Shown here: positions 25,316-34,076 of the stretch, in pieces
Layout of the letters: each line of letters begins with the position of its first letter
Numbering within the stretch: position 1 is the first letter of the stretch
Assembly: GCA_946614255.1 (NCBI GenBank)
Contig: CAMOGS010000078.1
Location: forward strand, 1 to 56,313
Direction of reading: 5' to 3'
From: UBA3871 sp002392265
GTDB taxonomy: Bacteria; Bacillota; Clostridia; Peptostreptococcales; Anaerovoracaceae
DNA length: 56,313 nt
Program-made: the position numbers and the translations under genes
The notes under the pieces: model-generated
The model's database searches: none
Seen by the model: only the letters and a program-made list of their open reading frames with translations
What the model was told of the DNA's origin: nothing

Positions 25316-26545
25316 ATGAAAAAAATATTTAAAACCCATACAAAAGAAAAAATCACGGCTATCGCCTTCATAATCGTCATTTTCACGATGATGATCGGAA
25401 TGGTCACCACAACGCACGATCTAGGCGAAGGTTTTATCCTGAACTACCGCCTGAAGGTTCCGACAGGTGCACCGGTGATAGAACGCCTCAAAGGCGCAAT
25501 TGAATCGGAGGAGCAGGCAGTCAACGAAGGAGCATTCCTCCGCCAGCAGTATGTGGAGCTTTACGGTCTTTCGCAGCTTGTCATGCAAAAGCATGCCGTC
25601 ATCGACTATAACTACGGCGCCCTCTACAAAACGCGCGACGGGCAGACAACCTTCTCCGTGCAGGAAGAGCGCTACATCGACGATGCGGCGAATGCGACTT
25701 ATCCGCTCGTGAACGGCCTGATCCACGAAGGTGTGGACTTTCTCTACGTGCAGCTTCCGTTCAAGGTGCAGCCTGCGAAGTTTGGCGGTGACAGGGAGCT
25801 TCCTGTGTATGTGCACGACTATGCCAACGAGAATGCCGACAGGTTCGTGGAAACGATGCGCGCGGCAAACATCGCCTGCTACGACACACGCGACGAGTTC
25901 TTCGGCAGCGGCCTTTCGATGAAGGAGCTCTTCTTTAAGACCGACCACCACTGGAGCATAAAGGGCGCATTCCTCGGAACCGGGCTGATTGCGAATTACC
26001 TGAACGAAAACTACGGCTTTGAAATCCCTGATGGGCTCTATACGGAGGAGAATTTCAAAACAACGACTTATCCGAAGAGCTTCATCGGCTCGATGGGACG
26101 TCGTGTAGGACGGATTTACGGAGGAATCGATGATTTCACGCTCTACAGTCCGAACTTTGAAACAGATATAACGGTTACAAAGATTGAAGGTATCAGCGAG
26201 GTGACAACCCGCGGCGCATTCGAGGATGTGGTCCTCGAAATGCAGTACATCGACAATCCGGACCCAACCACGAACAGATATGCGGTTTACCACGGCGATT
26301 ACCAGGAGCTCAGGTTTGTGAACAATCTGGTCGACAACGACAACAGCGTCCTGATAATAAAGGACAGCTTTGGGCTGCCGGTCTACAGCTTCCTGTCGCT
26401 GGGCATCCACGAGGTGCGCGCAATCGACATGCGTATTTTTGAAAAGAACGTCCTCGAATATGCGGCCGAATACCATCCGGATCTGGTCATCCTGATGTAC
26501 AACTGCGATTCGTACGTGGATCCGATGTTTGATTTTAATATGTAG
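25316..26545 (+). CDS. DHHW family protein (AlgX/AlgJ-like O-acetylation partner)
   Basis: 409 residues. One N-terminal transmembrane helix (about residues 13-32, AIAFIIVIFTMMIGMV) is followed by an extracellular SGNH-like domain. The family motif DHHW is at 210-213 (TDHHWSIKGAF), and a KDSFG stretch near residue 350 gives the candidate nucleophile Ser. It likely accepts acetyl groups from the MBOAT protein and attaches them to a surface glycan. The ATG at 25316 has no Shine-Dalgarno; the sequence upstream is the end of the palindromic repeat (GGGGACAGG), which may serve poorly as one. An antisense ORF over the same bases is not supported. Confidence 0.9.
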   Translation: MKKIFKTHTKEKITAIAFIIVIFTMMIGMVTTTHDLGEGFILNYRLKVPTGAPVIERLKGAIESEEQAVNEGAFLRQQYVELYGLSQLVMQKHAVIDYNYGALYKTRDGQTTFSVQEERYIDDAANATYPLVNGLIHEGVDFLYVQLPFKVQPAKFGGDRELPVYVHDYANENADRFVETMRAANIACYDTRDEFFGSGLSMKELFFKTDHHWSIKGAFLGTGLIANYLNENYGFEIPDGLYTEENFKTTTYPKSFIGSMGRRVGRIYGGIDDFTLYSPNFETDITVTKIEGISEVTTRGAFEDVVLEMQYIDNPDPTTNRYAVYHGDYQELRFVNNLVDNDNSVLIIKDSFGLPVYSFLSLGIHEVRAIDMRIFEKNVLEYAAEYHPDLVILMYNCDSYVDPMFDFNM

Positions 26546-26549
26546 AATT

Positions 26550-26589
26550 AAAAAGACTCCCAATGCGATTTTGCATTTGGAGTCTTTTT
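26550..26589. terminator. Bidirectional terminator between DHHW and the phosphatase gene
   Basis: Hairpin AAAAAGACTCC...GGAGTCTTTTT with inner CAATGC/GCATTTG pairing (one mismatch), between convergent genes. Poly-A before and poly-T after make it functional for both strands. It resembles the hairpins at 35701 and 35881. Confidence 0.9.
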
Positions 26590-26601
26590 GCTTTTAAATG
26601 G

Positions 26602-28071
26602 TTATGCCAGGTGCAGTATAAGTCTGCCCTCGCCCTTTGCGTTCTGATGCTGGCCGACGAGAAGCGATTCCTCGATAACCTGCGTGCAGGAAGTCGAAAC
26701 CACGCGGTCGTTGTGGTTCTTTTTGAGCTCTTCAAGCGTGATATCAAATGAATCCTTTATGTTGAGGTAGTGGAAGTGCTGCAGGCCCACCGTGAAGACT
26801 CTATCCTCGTCGATTGGTGCGCCTTCGAAATCGAATCTTACAAATGAATGTGATTTCTGATCATATTCAACCTCAAGGCCCCTTGAAAGCTGGTAGAATT
26901 CGCAGTGCTCACCAACGAATACCTCATCGCGCAGCATGTGCTTTATCATATGCTTTATCTGCGCACCCGTAGCGTAAACCATGTGCGCCGCATCGTCATA
27001 TGGGAAGCATTCGCAGAGGTCACCCTTTGTAACTACAGGGCCGAGCTTTTCGTTTCTGATGCTGCCGGAGCCGAGCAGGAAAATGTCAACGCCCAGAGCT
27101 TCTTTGAGAACATCGCTGAAGAGATTGCCAAGCTCGGTTTCGCGATATCTGTCGGGATGTGTGAGCTCGCGCGTAAACTTCGTGATAATCTGGCCGTACT
27201 TCGCATCTGTGCGGGATTTGTAGGTCGAGATAACCTCCTCGATTGAAGGGTCTCTCGGGCAGGTGTCTGCACTGATCGGAATAGGCTTCCATGTGAAGGA
27301 GTCGATGCAGTTATTGTCCGTGTCAACCACGATATCAAAACGACCAATCTGGTCTGTGCCGGTGCCCGCCTGAACGATAGGGATGCCGTTTACTACAGCC
27401 GGCTCTTCGAGGAAGGTGTGCGAGTGGCCGCCGATGATGACATCAACGCCCCACGCTGGGTCCAGAAGCTCTGCAAGCTTTTTGTCTTCCTCAAAGCCGA
27501 TATGTGTAAGAAGCACCGTAAAGTCGATGTCGGTAGCATTGTAAGTGTTACAGATTCGGCCTACCTCCTCTGCTGCGTCCTCCACGTCGACGAATGTGCC
27601 AATGAGACCGTCAGTCTTGCACTGGGCAAGCACTGCTTCTGTGAGGATTCCGATGAAGAGAATCTTCATCCCGTCGCGCTCGAGTACTACGCAAGGCTCG
27701 AAAAGTCTCGCATGGTTTGTCTGAACGTGAAGGTTTGCGTTTACGATTGGGAAGTCTGCGCACTTTTCGATAAAGAGCAGGTGCGCAACGCCGTAGTCAA
27801 CCTCGTGGTTGCCGAGAGTCACTACATCAGGTGCGAGCATGTTCATAATCTGAATGGTCGAAAGGCCCTGGAATTCGGAGTCGATAATCGAGCCTCTGAA
27901 CATGTCGCCTGCGATGGCGTAGATAACGTTTTCCTCTTCGTTTCTGACTTTATTGATATATCCTGACAGCAGCGATACGCCGCCTACGAGTGCGGAATCG
28001 ACGTTTTCCGTGAGGAAATCGCCGTGCATGTCGTTGGAATGCAGTAACGTGAGTTTTTTGGTATTCTTCAT
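26602..28071 (-). CDS. 5'-nucleotidase/UshA-like metallophosphatase, cytoplasmic form
   Basis: 489 residues. The N-terminal calcineurin-like phosphatase domain has all five metal motifs: HSNDMHG (11-17), GDMFRG (55-60), GNHEVDYG (87-94), LTHIG and GGHSHT. The C-terminal part (about 310-489) is a 5'-nucleotidase substrate domain (GNLFSDVL, GSGSIRNE). It should remove phosphate from nucleotides or related sugars. Unlike most UshA homologues it has no signal peptide: the catalytic domain starts at residue 7, so it is expected in the cytoplasm. The ATG at 28071 has AAAGGA 10 bases upstream. It has its own promoter and ends at the shared terminator with the DHHW gene. Confidence 0.93.
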   Translation of the reverse strand: MKNTKKLTLLHSNDMHGDFLTENVDSALVGGVSLLSGYINKVRNEEENVIYAIAGDMFRGSIIDSEFQGLSTIQIMNMLAPDVVTLGNHEVDYGVAHLLFIEKCADFPIVNANLHVQTNHARLFEPCVVLERDGMKILFIGILTEAVLAQCKTDGLIGTFVDVEDAAEEVGRICNTYNATDIDFTVLLTHIGFEEDKKLAELLDPAWGVDVIIGGHSHTFLEEPAVVNGIPIVQAGTGTDQIGRFDIVVDTDNNCIDSFTWKPIPISADTCPRDPSIEEVISTYKSRTDAKYGQIITKFTRELTHPDRYRETELGNLFSDVLKEALGVDIFLLGSGSIRNEKLGPVVTKGDLCECFPYDDAAHMVYATGAQIKHMIKHMLRDEVFVGEHCEFYQLSRGLEVEYDQKSHSFVRFDFEGAPIDEDRVFTVGLQHFHYLNIKDSFDITLEELKKNHNDRVVSTSCTQVIEESLLVGQHQNAKGEGRLILHLA

Positions 28072-28117
28072 GTTTGCCTATCCTTTCATTTTGTCTCAAA
28101 TTAATCTCAGCGGTAAA

Positions 28118-28146
28118 AGTATAACAGAGTCTAAATATAATGCCAA
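28118..28146 (-). promoter_or_regulatory. Promoter of the 5'-nucleotidase-like gene
   Basis: Minus strand TTGGCA (28141-28146), 17-base spacer, TATACT (28118-28123), 47 bases upstream of the start. The -35 abuts the asnA terminator. Confidence 0.7.
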
Positions 28147-28147
28147 T

Positions 28148-28188
28148 AAAAAATGACAGATTCGGTTTAATTTCCAAATCTGTCATTT
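28148..28188 (-). terminator. Intrinsic terminator of asnA
   Basis: A perfect 12-bp stem (28151-28162 with 28177-28188, arm AAATGACAGATT), 14-base loop, ending in T-rich sequence on the minus strand. It lies 22 bases after the asnA stop. Confidence 0.85.
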
Positions 28189-28209
28189 AAATTTTATATT
28201 CCTTTTAGG

Positions 28210-29223
28210 CTAGAGGATGAAGATGCCCGCTTCTCTGCAGGTCTTTACGGATTCTTCGTCCCATACGGATGTCTGAACCTCGCCGATGTGCGCGCAGCCA
28301 AGAAGCAGCATGCAAAGTCTGCTCTGGCCGATACCGCCGCCGATTGTAAACGGCAGCTCACCTGCGAGAAGTGCCTTGTGGAACGGGAACTTTCTGCGGT
28401 CGTCACAGCCTGCAAGCTTTAGCTGCTTATCGAGGCTTTCAGGGGAAACTCTGATGCCCATGCTGGAGATTTCGAGAGCCTTGCCGAGGATTTCGTTCCA
28501 GAAGAGGATGTCGCAGTTCATCTCCCAGTCGTCGTAGTCAGGCGCACGGCCGTCGTGAGGCTTGCCGCTTTTGAGCTTACCGCCAATCTGCATGAGGCAG
28601 ACAGTTTTGTACTTTTCGGTAATCATGTTCTCGCGCTCTTTCGGTGAAAGCTCAGGATACATGTCTTCAAGCTCCTGGGTAGTTATGTATTTTACCGCAC
28701 GCTGCTTTGGAGTGAGTGCGTGGAGCTCCGGATAGATTTCGCGGAGTATGCTCTCAGTGTCGCAGATTGCATTTACAATCTTTTGCACGGTTTTCTTTAA
28801 ATAATTAAGGTTGCGGTCGGCCTCGCGGATAACCTTTTCCCAGTCCCACTGGTCGACATAGACCGAGTGGATATTGTCGAGCTCTTCATCGCGGCGAATT
28901 GCGTTCATGTCCGTATAAAGGCCTTTGCCTACGTGGAAATCGTAGTCGCGGAGCGCCTGTCTTTTCCACTTTGCAAGTGACTGAACGACTTCGCAGTCTT
29001 CGCCGGTTTCCTTTATATCAAAGCCGACAGGCCTTTCGTAACCGTTAAGGTTGTCGTTAAGACCTGTTGATGTGCGCACAAGGAGCGGCGCGGAAACACG
29101 GCTTAAATCAAGCTCGCTGCAGAGTTCCTTTTCGAATATGCTGTGTATCAGCATGATAGCTCTCTGTGTGTCATAAGGCGTGAGCTTTGCCTTGTAGTTC
29201 TTTGGAATTATAACTTTAGCCAT
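28210..29223 (-). CDS. asnA: Aspartate-ammonia ligase
   Basis: 337 residues, ammonia-dependent asparagine synthetase with a class II aaRS-like catalytic core. Family stretches are clear: SAPLLVRTSTGLNDNLNGYE, then RPVGFDIK, VVQSLAKWKRQAL, GLYTDMNAIRRDEELDNIHS, VYVDQWDWEKVI and near the end GGGIGQSRLCM, the ATP-binding motif 3. Length matches E. coli AsnA (330). The ATG at 29223 has AAAGGAAA upstream. It stands alone between a terminator on each side. I looked for an asparagine T-box in the short leader and saw none. Confidence 0.97.
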   Translation of the reverse strand: MAKVIIPKNYKAKLTPYDTQRAIMLIHSIFEKELCSELDLSRVSAPLLVRTSTGLNDNLNGYERPVGFDIKETGEDCEVVQSLAKWKRQALRDYDFHVGKGLYTDMNAIRRDEELDNIHSVYVDQWDWEKVIREADRNLNYLKKTVQKIVNAICDTESILREIYPELHALTPKQRAVKYITTQELEDMYPELSPKERENMITEKYKTVCLMQIGGKLKSGKPHDGRAPDYDDWEMNCDILFWNEILGKALEISSMGIRVSPESLDKQLKLAGCDDRRKFPFHKALLAGELPFTIGGGIGQSRLCMLLLGCAHIGEVQTSVWDEESVKTCREAGIFIL

Positions 29224-29305
29224 AGTTGTTATTTCCTTTTTCCTTCTTTTGTATAATTATGAATTATGCTATGTATTTTACTCCTTTAGAGAAACAATTG
29301 CAAGG

Positions 29306-29348
29306 AAAAAAGGCTAATTGGGGGCCTGTCCCCAGATTAGCCTTTTTT
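29306..29348 (-). terminator. Palindromic repeat copy 3, acting as terminator of the S-layer gene
   Basis: Stem AAAAAAGGCTAAT (29306-29318) pairs with ATTAGCCTTTTTT (29336-29348); the inner part reads GGGGGCCTGTCCCC, a shortened version of the GGGGACAGGCACC family. It lies 25 bases after the S-layer gene stop, and on the minus strand it is followed by T and C bases, so it can end transcription. It is also upstream of asnA. Confidence 0.75.
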
Positions 29349-29372
29349 TAGTATATGATTTTGAAGAAAGTA

Positions 29373-32300
29373 CTATTTGTCATCTGTGCAGAAACGCATC
29401 ATCATTGTTGCCACCTGAGCGCGGGTTGCTTTGCCCTGTGGGTCCAAAGTGTTGCCGCCGATGCCCTCTACGATGCCGTTTGCTGTTGTCCAGTGCATTG
29501 CTTCGTCTGCCCAAGCACTTACGGAGTCTGCATCGGAGAAGTCGAGGTTAAAGGACAAGAGGCCTTCAAATCCCTGACCGCCAAGCTGTGCAAATCTGTA
29601 AATCATTGCTGCAAGCTGTTCGCGTGTCACCTTGTCTTCAGGTGCGAATACCTCTGCGCCATCGCTGTAGCGCTGCCAGCCGAGGATTACGCCAACCTCT
29701 GCCGCCCAGCTTATAGCCTCTGTGTACCACATATCTGAATTAACATCTACGAAGCTGTTTTCTTTATTTGCTGCTGGGCTTCCTGCGAGTCTGTAGAGCA
29801 TTGTTGCTACCTGAGCACGAGTCGTGTTATCATTCGGACCGAACTTGTTGCTGCTTAGGCCGTTCATGATGCCCTCTTCGACAGCCCACTGTACTGCTTC
29901 GTGATACCACATATCGGATGCAGCATCTGCGAACTCTGTCATAAGTGCTGCAAAGTCTCCCTCTGCGAAAGCGATTTCAATTGTAACTGCGCCGTCAGGC
30001 TGTCTGAATGAGAATGTGCCGTTGCTGTTTTCTGTTACGGTTACGAAGTTACCCTTTTCATCCTTTACGATGACCTTTGCTACTGCGAATCCTTCATCCG
30101 GATTAGGTGTGATTGTTACAACCTGCATGTGTGTAGGATTCTTCGGAGTGATTGTATAGGATCCGTTAGCGGTTTCCTTTACAACATTTGTATATTTGTG
30201 AGTGTTTCTGCTGCGCGACTGTGCTTCGGTTGTGCCGATTGCGTAGGTCGAGAACTGATTTGTGTAAACATATACTACACCGCTTCCTACGAAGAATGTA
30301 CCGTCTTCGTAGTCATTTGAGCTTGCAGGGCGTGTGCTGAGTCTTTCAAACTCCTGCACTCTACCGTTATGATAACGGTATACTGCGGATACAGCCTTGC
30401 CTTCCTCTGCGGTATAAGGGATTGCGATTTCAATCGCCTGCTGGAGTTCTGAAATATTGAATACTTCAGGTGCCTGGCCGTCTTCGTAGTCGGTTCTGAT
30501 TACTGAGATATCAAAGAACTCTACAGTTGCTTCTACTCCTGCCTCGCTTGCGATTGCTGTCTGTGCTGTGTGCACAGCCTGCTCATCTCTTGTGAGGTGA
30601 TTATCTGCGTCTTCCTGAGTGATAGCCGTAATGTCTTCGCTGCTGCTGAACTTGAGTTCGAGTACTGCGTAAGGATTTCTCTCGCCACCGGTGAAGTCCC
30701 AGTGAACTGCATCTCCACCTGCATTTGTTGCAAGAGTTTCTCTTTCAAGACCGCTTACAACTACTGAAGGTGCACCGCTTCCGATTGTTACTCTTGAATC
30801 GATATTGTGGTTAGGGAATAAAAGGTCGCCGTCAATAAATGTAATTGTATTGTTTTCTACTCTTACTCTTGCTGTAACGGTTTGTTCTCTTCCCTCGTTA
30901 TTTCTCTTGATTACGAGGTTGTATTCATCATCAGGTACGTTTTCGATAGTGAACTCGCCGCCGCTAACGTCAACCCAGCTGCCGGACGGAACCGGAACGC
31001 CGCCCTTTTCAAGGCGAAGCTTTGTTACATCGCTCGGCACTTCTGCGTTAACTGTACTGTAGCTCTGAGCCCAGCGAGCGTAGAGAGTCATATCCGAAAG
31101 AATCTGTGGTGCATTTGCGAAGTCTTCCTCGAACCAGAAGAGGTTTCTGAGGCTTGCATCGCTGTACCAGCCTGCGAAGAAGCTTGGAGCTGCTGCCTTT
31201 TCCGCTACTGCTGTGAGAGAGTCAGGTTTTTCACCGTAAGCTACTGTTACTGCGCCGAGTCCTGCTTCCGTTACATTTCCGCCGATGCCGGAGAGCTCTA
31301 CGCTGCCGCCGTTTGCGTTAAATGTAAGCTTTGGATCGATTTTAACAGTGTAGCTGCCGTAAACCGGGTCGCTGTCATCCTGAGTTATGCGGTAGTAAAC
31401 AGTGTAGCTGCCGCCTGCTGTGAAGCTTGGTACTTCATCTGAATATTCGGTTACAAGGCTTGTGCTATATGTTACCTGTGGGTTATTACCTCCTGTTACT
31501 TCAATTGGGAAGGAATGAGGGAGTCCGTCCGAAGGTGCTGTCGCCTCATTGCTTCTTGGTACTGTTATTACTGCTGTTGTCGCTGTCATTATGTCTACTG
31601 TTACAGGTACCGATGCCGGTGCTGTTGCTGTTGCGAGAACGCGAGCCTTTATTGTGTAGTTTGTGTTAGGCTCAAGACCGCTGAATACGATTCTGCCGTC
31701 TCTGCCCGGCATAGTCCAGCCGTTTGCTCCCTTTGCAGGGGATGAAGTGTAAGTTACTTCGTTTCCATCTTCATCGACGAGGCAGTATTCCTGTCCCATC
31801 TTCTGTCTGTCGGATGGATTGAGGTTGATTGCGATTGTATTTGCGCCTACAGAAACTTCATTATCTCTGATACTGATAGGTCTGTCTGCGGTTCCTGTTA
31901 TAGTTGCCAGCTCTTCTGCATCCGGGCGGGTTGCTACAGCTACCTCACGAGGAGCATCTTCGCTGTTCATCTTTTCGATTCTGATAGTTTTGCCTGTGAA
32001 GTCGTAATCCTTTGAAGGAGTGTCGTTCGAGTGACCGGTGAGGCTTGCTTCGCCTCTTGCGGAGCTTCTGATCTGGTAAGCTTCGCCATCAGAGCCGTCT
32101 TCGTTTAATATGGTAATTCTGTAATCTGTATTGTTTTCAAGTCCGTTAATTCTTTCTGTATGGTAGTCAATACCTGCGTTTACTGCGCCTGTTGCTGCTA
32201 CATCACCTACGGAGAAGAGGAAATTTACTTCGCCGCCGGAAGGAAGATTCATCCATGACATTGTCATACCTGAATCCATGCCTTCGCACTTTACTGTTCC

Positions 32301-33734
32301 TGTTGCGGAACCGAGATAATTTGCATAAACAGGGCCTGTCGTTCTTGCGCTATTGAAGGCGAAGTCTGTACGGTCGCTGTATCCGCCGAGCCAGAATGAT
32401 GGTGCACCGGCAAGAGGCTTGATTACGAATGCTGGGTCTGTTTCTACTGCAGCATCCTCTGATGCTGCTCCGATCATAGCTACGAAATTGAGTGATTTGT
32501 CATCGTTCTGCTTTGCGATGAGTGCTGCAGCGTCTGAGTAGCTGCCGCTTGTCTGATAGTTTCCGAGCTGTGTGTCACAGCCAAATGAGAATGCTCTATG
32601 ACCTTCTGCGAGGTCTGCCTTTATATAAAGTGCATAATCGTCTTCATCGGAGAATGCGAAAAGCATATCATCAAGAGAAGGTGCGTCGCCGTTCTTGCTG
32701 GATTTGCCGCCGCCGTTAACCTCTGTGGAGGAAGTCATTCTCCAGCCGCTACTGCCATAGGATGTCTGGAGCATGAAGCTTCCGTTGCTGTTGTGGAAGT
32801 ATCCGGTTACGTCGAATGCGTTCCCTGCCATGGTATAATCCATTGTGCCGTTGCTGATGTACCAAGGGTCGCCGCTGTAAGGTCTGGTCCACTTACGTCC
32901 GTATTTATCTGATGAATCGTTTGGTCTAATCAGCTGAACAGCCTTGCTCACCACACTGCCGTTTAATACTACGCGGTACCAAGCGCCGTCTTCAGGTGCG
33001 AAGGTGATGCTTGCGCCTGTTGCACCGGAGATGTCGGAGAATGAGCTTGCTGCAGGCTCAGTCTCACTTGCTGCAGCTTTTTGCCACTGATAGCTTTCCG
33101 CTATGCCGCCGGCTGTAACTACCTTTAATGTAACCTGGCTGCTTGACATGTTGCTGCCATATGGATATCCTCCGTTTCCGATTGTAACCGGAGTAGGGAG
33201 ATTGAGAACATATGCTGCGGTCGCAATATCACTTGCAGGAGCACCTGCTGCGATTGCGATAGCCTTGATTGTTACCGACTCTGTTAATGTGATTGCTTCG
33301 GTGTACCAATTGCTCTCTACTGTAGGCTCAGTATCGTCAGTTGTATAATAGATGCTGACATTTTCTGTTGCACAGTTAATTGTTACGCTCTGAGCTTCGG
33401 TGTAAGTTCCTGCTGCAGGAGTAAAGGTCGGAGCCTCTGCCTGTCCTGCAGGAGCAGAAGCCGGGCTTCCGAGGAGCATCCTCATCATCGGAGGTGCAGC
33501 CGGTTCGTCCTGTGGGTCGTCCTGCGGAATGTCCTGTGGGTCATCCTGCGGATTGTCCTGTGGGCCGTCCTGTGGGTTGCCTACAAGGCTTTCCGTATCA
33601 TTGTTGATGTCGTAAATTGTTTCCTGTGGTTCATCCACTGTACCGTAAGCGGTAATTCCTACGGTAGGGATGAAGGTCAGAATCATTGTCAGCGCTAACA
33701 ATATGCTGACTGCCTTTCTTTCAATAGTTCTCAT
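29373..33734 (-). CDS. Large S-layer homology (SLH) surface protein with CHB_HEX and Flg_new-type repeats
   Basis: 1453 residues from the ATG at 33734 (AAGGAG 7 bases upstream; a GTG directly before is less likely). A signal peptide (about 1-30) is followed by a Pro-Gln-Asp tandem tract (about 53-78, seven PQD units). Residues about 100-180 resemble a chitobiase/beta-hexosaminidase C-terminal domain (PTFTPAAGTYTEAQSVTINC). Several Ig-like or fibronectin-like stretches follow; about residues 835-910 form an InlB/Flg_new-type repeat (FNANGG ... FAGWYSD ... YARWAQ). Three SLH domains end the protein (1268-1318, 1328-1385, 1399-1450) and should bind pyruvylated cell-wall polymer. Likely an adhesin or structural surface protein. 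No catalytic domain was recognised. Confidence 0.93.
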   Translation of the reverse strand: MRTIERKAVSILLALTMILTFIPTVGITAYGTVDEPQETIYDINNDTESLVGNPQDGPQDNPQDDPQDIPQDDPQDEPAAPPMMRMLLGSPASAPAGQAEAPTFTPAAGTYTEAQSVTINCATENVSIYYTTDDTEPTVESNWYTEAITLTESVTIKAIAIAAGAPASDIATAAYVLNLPTPVTIGNGGYPYGSNMSSSQVTLKVVTAGGIAESYQWQKAAASETEPAASSFSDISGATGASITFAPEDGAWYRVVLNGSVVSKAVQLIRPNDSSDKYGRKWTRPYSGDPWYISNGTMDYTMAGNAFDVTGYFHNSNGSFMLQTSYGSSGWRMTSSTEVNGGGKSSKNGDAPSLDDMLFAFSDEDDYALYIKADLAEGHRAFSFGCDTQLGNYQTSGSYSDAAALIAKQNDDKSLNFVAMIGAASEDAAVETDPAFVIKPLAGAPSFWLGGYSDRTDFAFNSARTTGPVYANYLGSATGTVKCEGMDSGMTMSWMNLPSGGEVNFLFSVGDVAATGAVNAGIDYHTERINGLENNTDYRITILNEDGSDGEAYQIRSSARGEASLTGHSNDTPSKDYDFTGKTIRIEKMNSEDAPREVAVATRPDAEELATITGTADRPISIRDNEVSVGANTIAINLNPSDRQKMGQEYCLVDEDGNEVTYTSSPAKGANGWTMPGRDGRIVFSGLEPNTNYTIKARVLATATAPASVPVTVDIMTATTAVITVPRSNEATAPSDGLPHSFPIEVTGGNNPQVTYSTSLVTEYSDEVPSFTAGGSYTVYYRITQDDSDPVYGSYTVKIDPKLTFNANGGSVELSGIGGNVTEAGLGAVTVAYGEKPDSLTAVAEKAAAPSFFAGWYSDASLRNLFWFEEDFANAPQILSDMTLYARWAQSYSTVNAEVPSDVTKLRLEKGGVPVPSGSWVDVSGGEFTIENVPDDEYNLVIKRNNEGREQTVTARVRVENNTITFIDGDLLFPNHNIDSRVTIGSGAPSVVVSGLERETLATNAGGDAVHWDFTGGERNPYAVLELKFSSSEDITAITQEDADNHLTRDEQAVHTAQTAIASEAGVEATVEFFDISVIRTDYEDGQAPEVFNISELQQAIEIAIPYTAEEGKAVSAVYRYHNGRVQEFERLSTRPASSNDYEDGTFFVGSGVVYVYTNQFSTYAIGTTEAQSRSRNTHKYTNVVKETANGSYTITPKNPTHMQVVTITPNPDEGFAVAKVIVKDEKGNFVTVTENSNGTFSFRQPDGAVTIEIAFAEGDFAALMTEFADAASDMWYHEAVQWAVEEGIMNGLSSNKFGPNDNTTRAQVATMLYRLAGSPAANKENSFVDVNSDMWYTEAISWAAEVGVILGWQRYSDGAEVFAPEDKVTREQLAAMIYRFAQLGGQGFEGLLSFNLDFSDADSVSAWADEAMHWTTANGIVEGIGGNTLDPQGKATRAQVATMMMRFCTDDK

Positions 33735-34076
33735 CACGCGTCTCCTTCCTTCAACAAATCATATACTTAAATATGTTTTTAATTTTTTTTGAGCGATTTT
33801 TTGAGTTCCGCAACAATAGTGCAAGACCGCAATCGCTTTATTTTCAACGTGTTTCGCTATTATGTCGTAATGATACTATGCCCCACGCAACAAAAGTGCA
33901 ACTCTGAGTAAAAGTTTTTAAAAATATTTTTTGGAGTGAAAATTGGATTGCGGCGGGGAATACATTGTGGAAATGAAATTGGATTGCGGCGGGAGGGAAA
34001 ATAATTTATAATGAGGGATGTGTGATTTGTTTAATACTTGCCCGGCCCTGCCGGATAGAAAGGATATTATATATAA
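33735..34076. other. Divergent intergenic region between S-layer gene and phosphohexomutase gene
   Basis: 342 bases without a gene. The half near the S-layer gene is AT-rich (leader and probable promoter, not resolved). The other half holds a direct repeat with core AATTGGATTGCGGCGGG at about 33942-33958 and 33978-33994, 36 bases apart, that ends in the plus-strand promoter below. Confidence 0.7.
33985..34013 (+). promoter_or_regulatory. Probable promoter of the phosphohexomutase gene
   Basis: TTGCGG (33985-33990), 17-base spacer, TATAAT (34008-34013). The -35 lies inside the second copy of the direct repeat, so a protein binding the repeats could control this promoter. Confidence 0.55.

Noticed and set aside
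25421..26563. 380-codon ORF on the minus strand over the DHHW gene
   Set aside because: It is a frame shadow: the plus frame has the DHHW motif and a membrane helix, while the antisense translation has no recognisable domain and would start inside a terminator region.
29224..29305. Asparagine T-box or other riboswitch before asnA
   Set aside because: The leader is only about 80 bases and lacks the T-box sequence and an antiterminator/terminator pair.
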